Below the pieces are notes generated by a model that worked only from the letters and a program-made list of their open reading frames with translations, was not told where the DNA came from and made no database searches. Below are positions 44,712-53,926 of a DNA stretch of 64,000 nucleotides, one piece after another. This stretch comes from Marinobacter sp. LV10R510-11A (lineage in GTDB: Bacteria > Pseudomonadota > Gammaproteobacteria > Pseudomonadales > Oleiphilaceae). The stretch covers positions 3,038,001 to 3,102,000 of the forward strand of contig NZ_LT907980.1 of assembly GCF_900215155.1 (NCBI RefSeq), read 5' to 3'. The first letter of the stretch is position 1, and each line of letters starts with the position of its first letter. Position numbers and translations under genes: made by a program.

Positions 44712-44768
44712 TCATATCTCCTTTTTTGCCGGGCGTATGGCTGCCAAAGTTCCTTGCAAAGCGACTAT

Positions 44769-45320
44769 TTACCATGAATCTGTACCGGTGTGGCGGGGAA
44801 GATCCAGCGGCGCGTGCCCGGCCCGAGCGGGGCTGCCATTGTTTTCTGAAAGCCCTTCTGCGCCCGTTGCGTAGGGCTCCTGACCATCATCCTGGGTCAG
44901 TATATTGCTGATACTAACTGCCGTTGAGTACAGAGAGATCGCAATAATCAGCAGTATAGGCTGCACAAACGCCACAAACCCCGGCACTTCCGCCCCCCCG
45001 GTGATGCTCAGCATCAGGATAATGGCAGGCCCCAACACCACAAACAGCGTCAGAGCAATAAAGAATACAATACGCTCCTTGTAGCGGCCAAGATCCCGAT
45101 TCGTGACAAGTCCCAACACGAATTTTCCAATGGCCAGCCCGGCAAGAATCGCTGCCGCGACACTCAAATCTGATTGCATCAGAGTCTCATAGAGGCGGCC
45201 ATCCCAAAGACGCTGCATGCCGATAACAAGAAACGGAAAAAGTACGAACAGGATATCGGCATAGGTGCCGTACATCGTGCTCATTGACCGATGTTCATGT
45301 TGTAATTGGCGCTCACTCAT
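44769..45320 (-). CDS. Membrane protein of unknown function, coupled to the hybrid kinase
   Basis: A 183-residue protein with about four membrane segments (ADILFVLFPFLVIGMQ, SVAAAILAGLAIGKFVLGLV, ERIVFFIALTLFVVLGPAII and VQPILLIIAISLYSTAVSI) and a disordered, charged tail. The start ATG 45320 overlaps the kinase stop (ATGA), so it is made with the kinase. I do not recognise the family. It could be a sensory partner or accessory of the kinase. Confidence 0.72.
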   Translation of the reverse strand: MSERQLQHEHRSMSTMYGTYADILFVLFPFLVIGMQRLWDGRLYETLMQSDLSVAAAILAGLAIGKFVLGLVTNRDLGRYKERIVFFIALTLFVVLGPAIILMLSITGGAEVPGFVAFVQPILLIIAISLYSTAVSISNILTQDDGQEPYATGAEGLSENNGSPARAGHAPLDLPRHTGTDSW

Positions 45321-48300
45321 TTGCCCGGTCCTGTTTTGTTCTGTGGTTGTTCGCGTTCTATCATTTCGTCCAGCACCGCGAGTTCGCTGCGAACCTGGCT
45401 CCATTGCGGGTCGGCAGCTTTTAGGAGTGCCTCCACAATGCCCGCCTGATGAGTCATAGCTGGGTACCCCATAGCGCCCGCAGTGCCTTTTATCTGGTGT
45501 GTTTCAGATTCAAGCACCTTCCGGTCACTGTCTATTATTGCTTGGTTCATTCTCTGCCGGCGTTCACCCAACCCTGACAGGAATCGGAATACCAGGCGAC
45601 TGATATCCTCATCTTCATCAGCACTGTTCGCGCTGGGCGGCGCAGAGTCCAGAAAACGACCCAACAGCGCTTGCAGACGGCGCTCATCTATCGGCTTATC
45701 CAGCACCCCGTTACAGCCCGCATCACGTAGCGCGTCGGCTTCGCGCTGAACGCCTGCCGTAAACGCAATAATCGGGCGCCGGAAGCCTGCCTGCCTGAGC
45801 AGATGGGTTGCCTCAACGCCGTCCATTTCCGGCATGTGCCGGTCCATAAGCACCAGCTGCACAGGCTCTGAAAGCGCTTTACGAACGGCTTCGTCGCCTG
45901 AGGTAACGGTTACAACATCCAGCCCCAGGCGGCTCAGCATCCGCTCCACCAGCTGTCGGTTTTCGGCGTTATCCTCTGCTACCAATACCCTGCCATGGTA
46001 TTGTCGGCTCGGCTCTTCGACACTGCCCGCATGAACCTTCAGATAGCGGGCCAAAACCTCATAGAAGCGCTGCTTGTCGATGGGTTTGGCCAGATGTTCG
46101 TTGCAGCCTGCCAGCCGGTAATCGGCAATGTCCTCAGACATGACATTAGCCGTAAGCGCAATCACCGGTGTCTTCACTTCGGCTTCGCGCAGTGCCGCCG
46201 TCGCATCACGGCCGTTCATGACGGGCATCTGAATATCCATCAGAATCAAATCAAACGATTCTTTAACCGCCATTTCCAGTGCTTCTGCACCGTTACTTAC
46301 GTGCACCAATTCAGCACCGGTTCGACCGATCAGCAGCGAAATCAAGCGGCGGTTCACATCGTTGTCCTCGGCACAGAGTATGCGCCCGGATAGGCGCGGC
46401 GCCAAAACCACCGGCATAGCTCGCCGCCGTTGGCTAAGCTCCGAGGCATCCCGCAGAAAGTGCACCTGTTCCAGACCACCGGTGCGAATCGACAACTCAA
46501 ACTCGCTGCCCTCTCCGTAGGTGCTGCTGACACGAATGCTACCGCCCAGCATTTCCGCCAACCGCCGCGAAATACTCAAGCCAAGGCCGGTACCACCATA
46601 CTGCCGGGAAATAGCCGCACTGCCCTGAGCAAAGGGGTCAAACAGCCGGCCAATCTGCTCCGGCTTCATGCCGATTCCGGTGTCTACAACCCGCGCGACC
46701 AGCATTTCTTGGTCTCGATCACAGCGCACTGACAGGGAGATCGACCCTTTATCGGTAAATTTAAGCGCATTTCCGCACAAGTTGATAATTATTTGGCGCA
46801 ACCGCGTTGGGTCTGTCTGAATTTGTTCGGGCAGCGGGAACTCACTGATTATATTGAAATCCAGCCCTTTTTCTCGGGCTCGCGGAGCAAAAAACGCGCG
46901 AATCTCATCTATTAGCTCCGGAAGGTTCACCGAGACTACATCTACATCCAGCTTGTTGGCGTCGATTTTGGAATGATCAAGAATGTCATTAACCAGTTCC
47001 AACAAATGCCGCCCGCTCCGGACAACCGTTTCCGCACTGCTGCGCTTTTCTTGATCATTCAGGTCCGGATCCATCAACGTTTCGCCGTAGCCAATGATGG
47101 CCGCCAACGGGGTTCGGATCTCGTGGCTCATGTTGGCTAGGAACTGGCTCTTAGCCTCTGCAGAATTGCGCGCCAGCTCTTTTTCAAGCCGCTCCTGCTC
47201 ACGCTCACGCTCAATGCGCTGGCGCCGATGGCTTTCAGTGGAATCAACGCAAGTTCCTTCTAGGTGCGTGGGCTCACCCTCGGCATCGTAAGCCGTATGA
47301 AGTGAAATAATAACCCAGCGTTCCTCTCCGTCTTGCGTTAGGTAACGGGCCTCCACACCTTTTACAGTGCCCCGTGCCTCCAGCTGTTCAATCACCAGCT
47401 CCCGCAGCCGATCATCTGCAATGCATGCCTCCAGCACATCCGGGTTACGTTCTAGCAGCTCTTGGCTGCTAGTGAAGCCCATCAATCGCGCCATGGCCGG
47501 GTTGGCCGTTATAAACTGGCGCCCTGCAGACATCTGGAAAACGCCCTCAATGGCGTTATCAAACAGTGACTGATAGCGCTGTAGGTTGGATAGCGCTCGC
47601 CGGCTCCAGCTCAGTGCCTGGCCCTGAACTTGTTTGATCCGGTCGGCCAGGGCAAAGGAAAACAAGATAATCTGGGCCGTGAGCCCAATCTGGGGCGCAT
47701 AACTGGTAAAGGTATTGAGCGGCAAATAGCCCATAACCGTAAGGGCATAGATGCCAAAGCCGATGAGCGCCAGCGTCCAAGCGAAAAAGTAGGAGCGTGC
47801 CGCAGGATTGTAATAGCGCCAGGACAGATAGCTCACCACAATCAAAATAAGGCAGAGCAGTACCGACCCGATAACAATCCATTCCATGGCAATGTGATAG
47901 GGAAGGAACAGCGACAACGCGAACGTGAGAAGCACCGAGTGGATGCACATCTTGATAACCCGATCCAGATCCATCGAGCGGGTGCGGGTTTCGAGCAGCG
48001 CACGGGCCATCAACAGCCCCCAAAACCAGGTCAGGATGATCTGAAAGTGCAGGTATTCCTTACTGAGCAGCGCCGGGCGGCTATCTAGCAACTGGATACC
48101 ATGAACCTGCTCGGTCGCGATAAACACCGCAGCCGATACCAGATACAGCACATAGTAGATGTTACTGCGCTCACGAACCGAAACCGCCACAAACAGGTTA
48201 TACGCCAATATCGCCAGCAAACTGCCCAACAGAGCACCGCGGATAACTTCGTCTACCGACACCTTTTCAATGTATCGATCCGGGCTCCAGAGGCTGATAG

Positions 48301-48856
48301 GCAGGCGGAAGGTATTGGTGTTGATGATGCGCAGATACACAGAGGTAACGCTGCCAGGCTCCAGATGCAGGCGGAACGTGGGATTGGGCACGGCCAGATC
48401 GCGCTCTGCCCAGTCGTCCTGATAACCTGCCTTGCGCTGGCCGATTAGCTCACCATCATGCACCAGGTACAGAACCACTTCGTCTACCAACGGCAGTGCA
48501 AGCTCCAGAATCCACTCTGTACCCAACTCCCCGGTGTCTGCGCGCAAATCAAACCGAGTCCAGTAGGCCGATTCGGTATAGCCAAAGTTCAGCACACCGC
48601 TTTCATGCCGGGTAAACCGCTCGGGCTCCATGGCAAGAATATCTGGCAGAAGGTAGCGCTGGCCGGCGTCTTCTAGGTACGAGATGCAGCCGCCAAAATC
48701 ACGGACGCTTTCAGTGCTGTTTTTTAGAACGAGTTGGCCATTCTGGCACTGCTCTTGGGCGGCCACCAGACCAGGCACCAGAGCCGTTACCAAAAATATC
48801 GCGACAAGCAGCCATTGCACTGCTTTGCCTGAAGCCGGTTTGCACCGTTGCTGCAA
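45317..48856 (-). CDS. Hybrid sensor histidine kinase with 7TMR-DISM sensor, two receivers and HPt
   Basis: A 1,179-residue membrane kinase. A signal peptide (LVTALVPGLVAAQ) is followed by a periplasmic 7TMR-DISMED2 region (~40-190), seven membrane helices (~205-405) and a PAS domain (~425-540). The HisKA domain has H578 in FLANMSHEIRTPLAAI and the ATPase has NALKF, DTGIGM and GGTGLGLS. Two receivers follow (D874 in LMDIQMPVMNG and D1005 in LMDRHMPEMDG). The HPt has H1120 in ETHQIKGTAGAM. The full relay H-D-H-D could pass phosphate to the downstream single-domain regulator. The start is TTG with GGAG upstream. Confidence 0.93.
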   Translation of the reverse strand: MQQRCKPASGKAVQWLLVAIFLVTALVPGLVAAQEQCQNGQLVLKNSTESVRDFGGCISYLEDAGQRYLLPDILAMEPERFTRHESGVLNFGYTESAYWTRFDLRADTGELGTEWILELALPLVDEVVLYLVHDGELIGQRKAGYQDDWAERDLAVPNPTFRLHLEPGSVTSVYLRIINTNTFRLPISLWSPDRYIEKVSVDEVIRGALLGSLLAILAYNLFVAVSVRERSNIYYVLYLVSAAVFIATEQVHGIQLLDSRPALLSKEYLHFQIILTWFWGLLMARALLETRTRSMDLDRVIKMCIHSVLLTFALSLFLPYHIAMEWIVIGSVLLCLILIVVSYLSWRYYNPAARSYFFAWTLALIGFGIYALTVMGYLPLNTFTSYAPQIGLTAQIILFSFALADRIKQVQGQALSWSRRALSNLQRYQSLFDNAIEGVFQMSAGRQFITANPAMARLMGFTSSQELLERNPDVLEACIADDRLRELVIEQLEARGTVKGVEARYLTQDGEERWVIISLHTAYDAEGEPTHLEGTCVDSTESHRRQRIEREREQERLEKELARNSAEAKSQFLANMSHEIRTPLAAIIGYGETLMDPDLNDQEKRSSAETVVRSGRHLLELVNDILDHSKIDANKLDVDVVSVNLPELIDEIRAFFAPRAREKGLDFNIISEFPLPEQIQTDPTRLRQIIINLCGNALKFTDKGSISLSVRCDRDQEMLVARVVDTGIGMKPEQIGRLFDPFAQGSAAISRQYGGTGLGLSISRRLAEMLGGSIRVSSTYGEGSEFELSIRTGGLEQVHFLRDASELSQRRRAMPVVLAPRLSGRILCAEDNDVNRRLISLLIGRTGAELVHVSNGAEALEMAVKESFDLILMDIQMPVMNGRDATAALREAEVKTPVIALTANVMSEDIADYRLAGCNEHLAKPIDKQRFYEVLARYLKVHAGSVEEPSRQYHGRVLVAEDNAENRQLVERMLSRLGLDVVTVTSGDEAVRKALSEPVQLVLMDRHMPEMDGVEATHLLRQAGFRRPIIAFTAGVQREADALRDAGCNGVLDKPIDERRLQALLGRFLDSAPPSANSADEDEDISRLVFRFLSGLGERRQRMNQAIIDSDRKVLESETHQIKGTAGAMGYPAMTHQAGIVEALLKAADPQWSQVRSELAVLDEMIEREQPQNKTGPGK

Positions 48857-48984
48857 GATGTGATCTCCGCGAGGGTAGATGCCTGTCTTATGGTTTATTG
48901 TCAGCAGTCGGATCGGGGCGCAGAGCCCCGCGGGTATTCACTTTAGCCGTTTACGGCTGGTTTCGCACCTCAGGGCCTTCTGAA

Positions 48985-49953
48985 ATGAGACACTTCTGCT
49001 TTTTTTCCGCCATTTCATTCACGCTACTAAGCGGGTGTGGGATGGAGGATACTGGGTCATCGTCCGCGCTCAACCCTGCAACTAATGTGGACTATTCACT
49101 TCCGTCTCTTACGCTGACAAACCAGGAAGGCCTTGAGCCAGTTTTACCCTATACCGTTTTCCGTGACCTATATCGTGGCGCAGAACCTCTTAGCGCGGGC
49201 GACGACGACGGCTTTTCAACAGAGCTACGAGCACACCTTAATACGTTTTTGAATGCCGTTCCGAATGATAGCGGCACCGACTACAAAAGCGTCCGCAACC
49301 CAATTGATCTGATGAACGAAGTGATTCGCTCTGGGCAGGTAGACAATTTTAATGAGGGCCGGCGACTCATGGTCTCAAGCATTAGAGATAACAGGGCCGC
49401 AACGTACAACACGCCAGCAAACAAGGCTCTAACCCGCTTTTCGGAAAACAACAGTGATGAGAATACGCCTCCGGAAGACCAGGCTTGGATTTACACGATG
49501 CTGGATTGGACTTACAACTCTGCCATCGGAAAAGTATTCCGTGCTATGCAATTTGTTGCCACAAGCCCTGATCAGGTCGACGCCTCAACGCCAGAAATCG
49601 CGAGCGCGGCTTGGAGTGGGCGCTATGGAAAGGATTTTGGCTCCAGCGGGTTTAACACGCCGGAGTATGCCGCAACGAGCCTTACCGGTCGCACATTAGG
49701 AAAGGTCGAACTCCTACAAGAATTTATCGGGTTTCAGAAAGACGCTCTTACACTCACAGGTGTCTCGGGCATTACCCTAAATGGTAGTGAGCCAGACTGC
49801 GTAAAGGCCGTGTTTCAATACAACACATCGCGTGTAAGAGTGTTTATATCCAAAGACAAGCAACCGAAAGATCCCAACCACTGCGGCAATCAGGTAAACG
49901 AAACGCCGGCTTTGGAGTACGCTATGGTCACGATCGAGAATCGTCAGTATTGA
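48985..49953 (+). CDS. Hypothetical lipoprotein
   Basis: A 322-residue lipoprotein: signal FFSAISFTLLSGC, then a polar body with PVLPYTVFRDLYRGAEPLSA and VFQYNTSRVRVFISK. Two Cys near the end (EPDCVKAV and NHCGNQ) may pair. I do not recognise the family. Its base composition looks more AT-rich than its neighbours, and the upstream space has two small GC hairpins (48914-48930 and ~48944), which hints at acquisition. The start ATG 48985 is favoured by the signal peptide; the frame is open 29 codons further 5'. Confidence 0.65.
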   Translation: MRHFCFFSAISFTLLSGCGMEDTGSSSALNPATNVDYSLPSLTLTNQEGLEPVLPYTVFRDLYRGAEPLSAGDDDGFSTELRAHLNTFLNAVPNDSGTDYKSVRNPIDLMNEVIRSGQVDNFNEGRRLMVSSIRDNRAATYNTPANKALTRFSENNSDENTPPEDQAWIYTMLDWTYNSAIGKVFRAMQFVATSPDQVDASTPEIASAAWSGRYGKDFGSSGFNTPEYAATSLTGRTLGKVELLQEFIGFQKDALTLTGVSGITLNGSEPDCVKAVFQYNTSRVRVFISKDKQPKDPNHCGNQVNETPALEYAMVTIENRQY

Positions 49954-50201
49954 CGCTGCCCATCAAGATCCCAGTTCTGCAAAAAACCTTTTTTGCGATC
50001 AATCATTCGCTCATAGGCTGAGATCATAACGGCTACATGGGGAGCTTTGGCCAGGCGCAGAACCTCAATACGGCGTTCAAGCCGTTCTACTTCTGTGCTG
50101 ACTTGCTGATGTACATGGCTTCGGACGCTATCGTGATGATCGAGCCGTACCTTTCGGAGCATGTAGGGGTATTCTTGGTGCGGGTATGTGGGCTTGTCCA
50201 T
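49944..50201 (-). CDS. Small hypothetical charged protein
   Basis: An 85-residue, mostly helical, charged protein (HQQVSTEVERLERRIEVLRL, then AVMISAYERMIDRKKGFLQN). It resembles short coiled-coil proteins; the family is not recognised. Its end overlaps the lipoprotein's end by 10 bases on the opposite strand. It diverges from the 114-residue gene across 124 bases. Confidence 0.6.
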   Translation of the reverse strand: MDKPTYPHQEYPYMLRKVRLDHHDSVRSHVHQQVSTEVERLERRIEVLRLAKAPHVAVMISAYERMIDRKKGFLQNWDLDGQRQY

Positions 50202-50325
50202 TGAGTGGCAACAGTTCCTTTACTAAAGTTCAGTTTGCACAACTGTCAGACAAAGTGCAAGAAAATGAATAGATTTTCACTTCTACGCCATAATCGCGTA
50301 ACAACCCACGCTACCAGGATTGTTT

Positions 50326-50670
50326 ATGAGCCAAACATCCGTTGCCGATACCCTCCGGGAGTACCTCTCACTGCTTGAGCTGCTAGACGACGCCTACTGG
50401 GAAGCCGCCACTATTCAGCACAAAGACATGCTGTACGACACCATCAGTATTTTCAGCCAGGAAGTATCCGAGATAAACAAACTTAGCATTCAGGATCACC
50501 ACTACCCCTATGAGGTGATTACTGAAGGCATTCGTCGTGTTGTGCCAGCGCTGGAACGGCTGGATGAGAACCGCGAAGAAATCATTCAGCGCACTCAGAC
50601 GCTGACTGACTTCCGCGATATTCTTTCATCCGTGCTCGGTATTCTTGAGGATCAGCTCAGAACTCTGTGA
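50326..50670 (+). CDS. Small hypothetical helical protein
   Basis: A 114-residue protein, acidic and predicted helical (LREYLSLLELLDDAYWEAAT, then RRVVPALERLDENREEIIQR). It has no recognised domain. The ATG 50326 has AGGA upstream; a TTG two codons earlier is less likely. It ends nine bases before the convergent EstB-like gene. Confidence 0.65.
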   Translation: MSQTSVADTLREYLSLLELLDDAYWEAATIQHKDMLYDTISIFSQEVSEINKLSIQDHHYPYEVITEGIRRVVPALERLDENREEIIQRTQTLTDFRDILSSVLGILEDQLRTL

Positions 50671-50679
50671 GTCGTCGCC

Positions 50680-51966
50680 TTAAGTGGCGACGAGGGGGCG
50701 CTCACTTTCGGGGAGAAGAGGGAACTGCCGGGCCATGGTATAAACAAATTTGCCCAATGCCGGAATATGGTGCCCGACGATGGGGAACCCGGTGTTGAGC
50801 AAGCTTACGGAGATATCCCGCGCGGCATCCGCCCAGCAAAGCTTGTTGATCAGCCCCACATGCCCAAAGGCATAGCGGCTTTGCTGCCCCCACAAACCGA
50901 TCGGATTGCCGCCCAGCATCATGCCGGCACTAAAGCGCATTGGCATCAACATGGTGCGGTCAATCTGTAACGAGCCGAACTGCTGAATGGCGCGTCGAAC
51001 GGTAATCTCTTTGCAAATGCGCTGGCCATTCCAAACCCCGCCGTTCAACATCATCTGGAAGAAACGCCCGATCTCCTCGGCGGTTCCGCACAGGTTGCCT
51101 GCAGGAATAACAGCTTCCTGAAAACGGGGATCGTTTGTTACCTGCTCCACCGTTGCAATGTCTCCACCCAACGCGCGGTTTACAATCCAAGACACCGGAA
51201 AGCGCGGTGTTGGCCCGGTGGCGTAGTTGGTTGCCAATTCATGCAGGTTTTCAGGCTGAACCCCATAGGTGAACCACTTCATACCCATGGGTTGGCGCAG
51301 ATGTTTATCGAGATAGTTTTCGATGGTGTCGCCGGTCACCTTTTCAAGCACTCGCTGCAGTACGTAGCCCCCCGTTATCGCGTGATACGCGACTTTAGAG
51401 CCGTTGACCTCTACCGCTCTGGCTTCACAAAGCAGGCGCCAGACCTCATCCTTGTCCCACAGAACATCAATTGGGGTTTCCGTCGGAATGGCCGGAATAC
51501 CACCCCGGTGCGATAGAATTTGGTGCACAGTGATGGTGCGCTTTCCGTTTGTCGCAAACTCTGGGCAGTAATAGGAAACAGGGTCCATCAGGTTAACCAA
51601 GCCCTGCTCGACCAACATGTGCATCAGCAACGCGGTAACCGCCTTGGAGGCGGAGAAGTAGCAGACGGGCGTGTCTGTGGTCATGGCTACTTTGGGCGTA
51701 TCGGCGGGATCATCGGGGCCATTGCCGCTCGCATGACCAATCGCCCTGTGCAGTATCTGCTCGCCCCGGTGCCGTACGGAGATCTGGATGCCGGGATGGA
51801 CACCGGTGCGATACAAGGCTTCGACGCTTTTCCAGATAGTGTCGACGATGCGGGCATCAACGCCAACTGCTTCCGGGTTTTCGCCGGCTGCGTCGCGGTG
51901 AGTAACGGTAGAAAGATCCTTAGGAACCTTGCAGCTGTGCAGAGCACAACGAGCTATTGAATGCAT
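50680..51966 (-). CDS. Serine hydrolase of the beta-lactamase/EstB class
   Basis: A 428-residue enzyme of the penicillin-binding-protein-like hydrolase fold. The nucleophile motif is SASK in PVCYFSASKAVTALLMHMLV (~110), the second motif position reads VAYHAITGGYVLQRV (Tyr conserved), and WGQQSRYAFGHVGLINK includes the late HxG-type motif. It lacks a signal peptide, so it is more likely an intracellular esterase (EstB, family VIII) than a beta-lactamase. ATG 51966 is preferred over a TTG 20 codons earlier. The substrate is unknown. Confidence 0.85.
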   Translation of the reverse strand: MHSIARCALHSCKVPKDLSTVTHRDAAGENPEAVGVDARIVDTIWKSVEALYRTGVHPGIQISVRHRGEQILHRAIGHASGNGPDDPADTPKVAMTTDTPVCYFSASKAVTALLMHMLVEQGLVNLMDPVSYYCPEFATNGKRTITVHQILSHRGGIPAIPTETPIDVLWDKDEVWRLLCEARAVEVNGSKVAYHAITGGYVLQRVLEKVTGDTIENYLDKHLRQPMGMKWFTYGVQPENLHELATNYATGPTPRFPVSWIVNRALGGDIATVEQVTNDPRFQEAVIPAGNLCGTAEEIGRFFQMMLNGGVWNGQRICKEITVRRAIQQFGSLQIDRTMLMPMRFSAGMMLGGNPIGLWGQQSRYAFGHVGLINKLCWADAARDISVSLLNTGFPIVGHHIPALGKFVYTMARQFPLLPESERPLVAT

Positions 51967-52168
51967 CGGATACGCCTTGGTATTGGTGGCTACTTCTATC
52001 CTATCTTCGAGGTGGAGGGTATCCAATTCATTGGCCGAAACCCGCCTGCCTGTGCGTCAAAGCGTACACTGAAAACCGCTCGGCACGCCATAATGTATTG
52101 CAGGCCGGCCCCCGGAGCTATCATAGGCAGTTGATTATGGTAGCCACCAACGATTTCAGGAGCAGCTT

Positions 52169-52639
52169 ATGACGCCCGGTATTAATGCGGCGAGTAAAGC
52201 CGGTATTTCTCACACCATCCATGAATACGAGCACGACCCTGCCAGCGCGGGTTACGGCAACGAGGCGGCGGAAAAACTGGGTGTAGAACCGGCACGAATA
52301 TTTAAAACACTGGTGGTCGCTGTTGATGGCAAAACCCTGGCTGTGGGTGTAGTACCCGTCACTGGCATGCTTAGCATGAAGCTGATAGCTAAGGCTGCGG
52401 GCGGAAAGAAGGCAAGCATGGCCGACCCCCAGGAAGTCCAGCGCCGCACCGGTTATGTGCTGGGGGGCGTTAGCCCTCTGGGCCAAAAGATCCAGCTGAA
52501 GACCTTCATTGATGCCTCTGCCAAGCGCTTCGACACCGTCTATATCAGCGCTGGCCGTCGGGGGCTGGAGATTGAGCTTTCACCCGAAGATCTGGCTCGG
52601 CTGACCGGCGGGCAACTGGTGCCGTTGCAACAGGAATAA
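52169..52639 (+). CDS. ybaK: Cys-tRNA(Pro) deacylase YbaK/EbsC
   Basis: A 156-residue trans-editing enzyme that removes cysteine from mischarged tRNA-Pro. It has EKLGVEPARIFKTLVVAVDG with the catalytic Lys, VVPVTGMLSMKLIAKAAGGK and GYVLGGVSPLGQKIQLKTFI, all as in E. coli YbaK. RBS CAGGAGC precedes the ATG. It is four bases upstream of an antiporter gene, so the two share an mRNA. Confidence 0.95.
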   Translation: MTPGINAASKAGISHTIHEYEHDPASAGYGNEAAEKLGVEPARIFKTLVVAVDGKTLAVGVVPVTGMLSMKLIAKAAGGKKASMADPQEVQRRTGYVLGGVSPLGQKIQLKTFIDASAKRFDTVYISAGRRGLEIELSPEDLARLTGGQLVPLQQE

Positions 52640-52642
52640 GCT

Positions 52643-53836
52643 ATGTCCCACGCGTTGGATCTGCTGCTAATTGGCGGCATCATGTTGCTTGCTCTGGGGG
52701 CCCACACGCTGGGCCAACGCGTGCATGTCCCCAGAGTGACCCTCTTGTTACTGGTGGGTGCACTGTCCGGCCCCGAGGTTCTTAATCTGATTCCAGCCAG
52801 GGTCAGTGATAATTTTGGTCTGGTTACCGAGCTTACTCTGGCGATGGTGGGTTTTCTGCTCGGCGAGCGCATGTCTCTGCGCGATCTCAGGGAGGGTCGG
52901 GAAGCCATTATCGTGAGCCTGACCGTGACCTTGGTGACGGCCTTGTTGATCTTCGCCGCCACCTGGACAGTCACGCAAAATTTATCGGCCTCATTGGTGC
53001 TTGCGGCCATCGCAACGGCGACCGACCCGGCGGCCACCCTCGATGTAATGCGAGAAACCGGATCCCGTGGGCCGCTGACCCGGGTAGTGGCACAGGTTGT
53101 TGCCATCGACGATGCCTGGGGTGCCATTCTGTTCAGCATCCTGCTGGTCTTTGCCGAACTGTTCTCAGGAAACGGCATGAACCCGTTCGCAACCATAGGG
53201 TACGGGATCTATGAAGTTCTCGGTGCCATGGTGCTCGGCGTGCTCTTGGGCCTGCCCATGGCTTGGATGACGGGGCGCATTAAACCGGGCGAGCCGATGC
53301 TGCTGGAATCCGCGGGGTTTGTTTTCCTGGCAGCCGGCATTGCCGGCTTACTGGACGTGTCCTACCTGCTTACCTGCATGACACTGGGTATAACTGTGGC
53401 AAACAGGGCACACCATCATGTGCGGCCATTCCGTTCCATTGAGGGCATCGTTGAACCCTTCCTTGCAACGTTTTTCTTCCTGGCTGGTTTCGGTCTGGAC
53501 TGGGAATTGCTGCCGACGCTGGGGATGCTTGGAGCCGTCTATATCCTTGCCCGGATCGCCGGCCGGGTTCTCGGCGGGTATACCGGCGGAGTTCTTGCCG
53601 GCTCCAGCCATGTCGTACGCTGGCGCAACGGCGCCTGCCTGTTACCTCAGGCAGGGGTGGCCATGGGCCTGGCTCTGGTCGCAACTCACCGCATGCCGGA
53701 GATCGCCTTCATCCTGCCGCTGATTATCGGCTCCACCGTGTTATTCGAGCTGATCGGGCCACCGATCACCATGTATCAGCTCAGCAAGGCCGGAGAGAGC
53801 GGCAAAGGCTACGAGGAAGAGCCGGACGACGATTAA
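52643..53836 (+). CDS. Cation:proton antiporter (CPA2 type)
   Basis: A 397-residue, roughly 12-13-helix antiporter with the CPA2 features: LLIGGIMLLALGAHTLGQRV at the start, the ion site ATATDPAATLDVMRETGSRG, then IDDAWGAILFSILLVF. A further conserved segment is GACLLPQAGVAMGLALVATH. No C-terminal TrkA-N domain is present, unlike KefB/C, and the acidic tail (EEEPDDD) is short. It exchanges Na+ or K+ for protons. It is co-transcribed with ybaK and ends at a strong bidirectional terminator. Confidence 0.9.
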   Translation: MSHALDLLLIGGIMLLALGAHTLGQRVHVPRVTLLLLVGALSGPEVLNLIPARVSDNFGLVTELTLAMVGFLLGERMSLRDLREGREAIIVSLTVTLVTALLIFAATWTVTQNLSASLVLAAIATATDPAATLDVMRETGSRGPLTRVVAQVVAIDDAWGAILFSILLVFAELFSGNGMNPFATIGYGIYEVLGAMVLGVLLGLPMAWMTGRIKPGEPMLLESAGFVFLAAGIAGLLDVSYLLTCMTLGITVANRAHHHVRPFRSIEGIVEPFLATFFFLAGFGLDWELLPTLGMLGAVYILARIAGRVLGGYTGGVLAGSSHVVRWRNGACLLPQAGVAMGLALVATHRMPEIAFILPLIIGSTVLFELIGPPITMYQLSKAGESGKGYEEEPDDD

Positions 53837-53850
53837 GGCCAGCCCAAAAA

Positions 53851-53883
53851 AACCCGGAGAGTCATCAACGACTGTCCGGGTTT
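53851..53883. terminator. Bidirectional terminator between antiporter and isocitrate dehydrogenase genes
   Basis: AACCCGGAGAGTC pairs with GACTGTCCGGGTT (one mismatch), with an A-run on the left. The T-run produced on the minus strand gives a strong signal for the convergent icd gene. Confidence 0.88.
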
Positions 53884-53926
53884 CTGCCTCCGACGACCGG
53901 GCGAAATGCCCGGCGGCGATCCAGGA

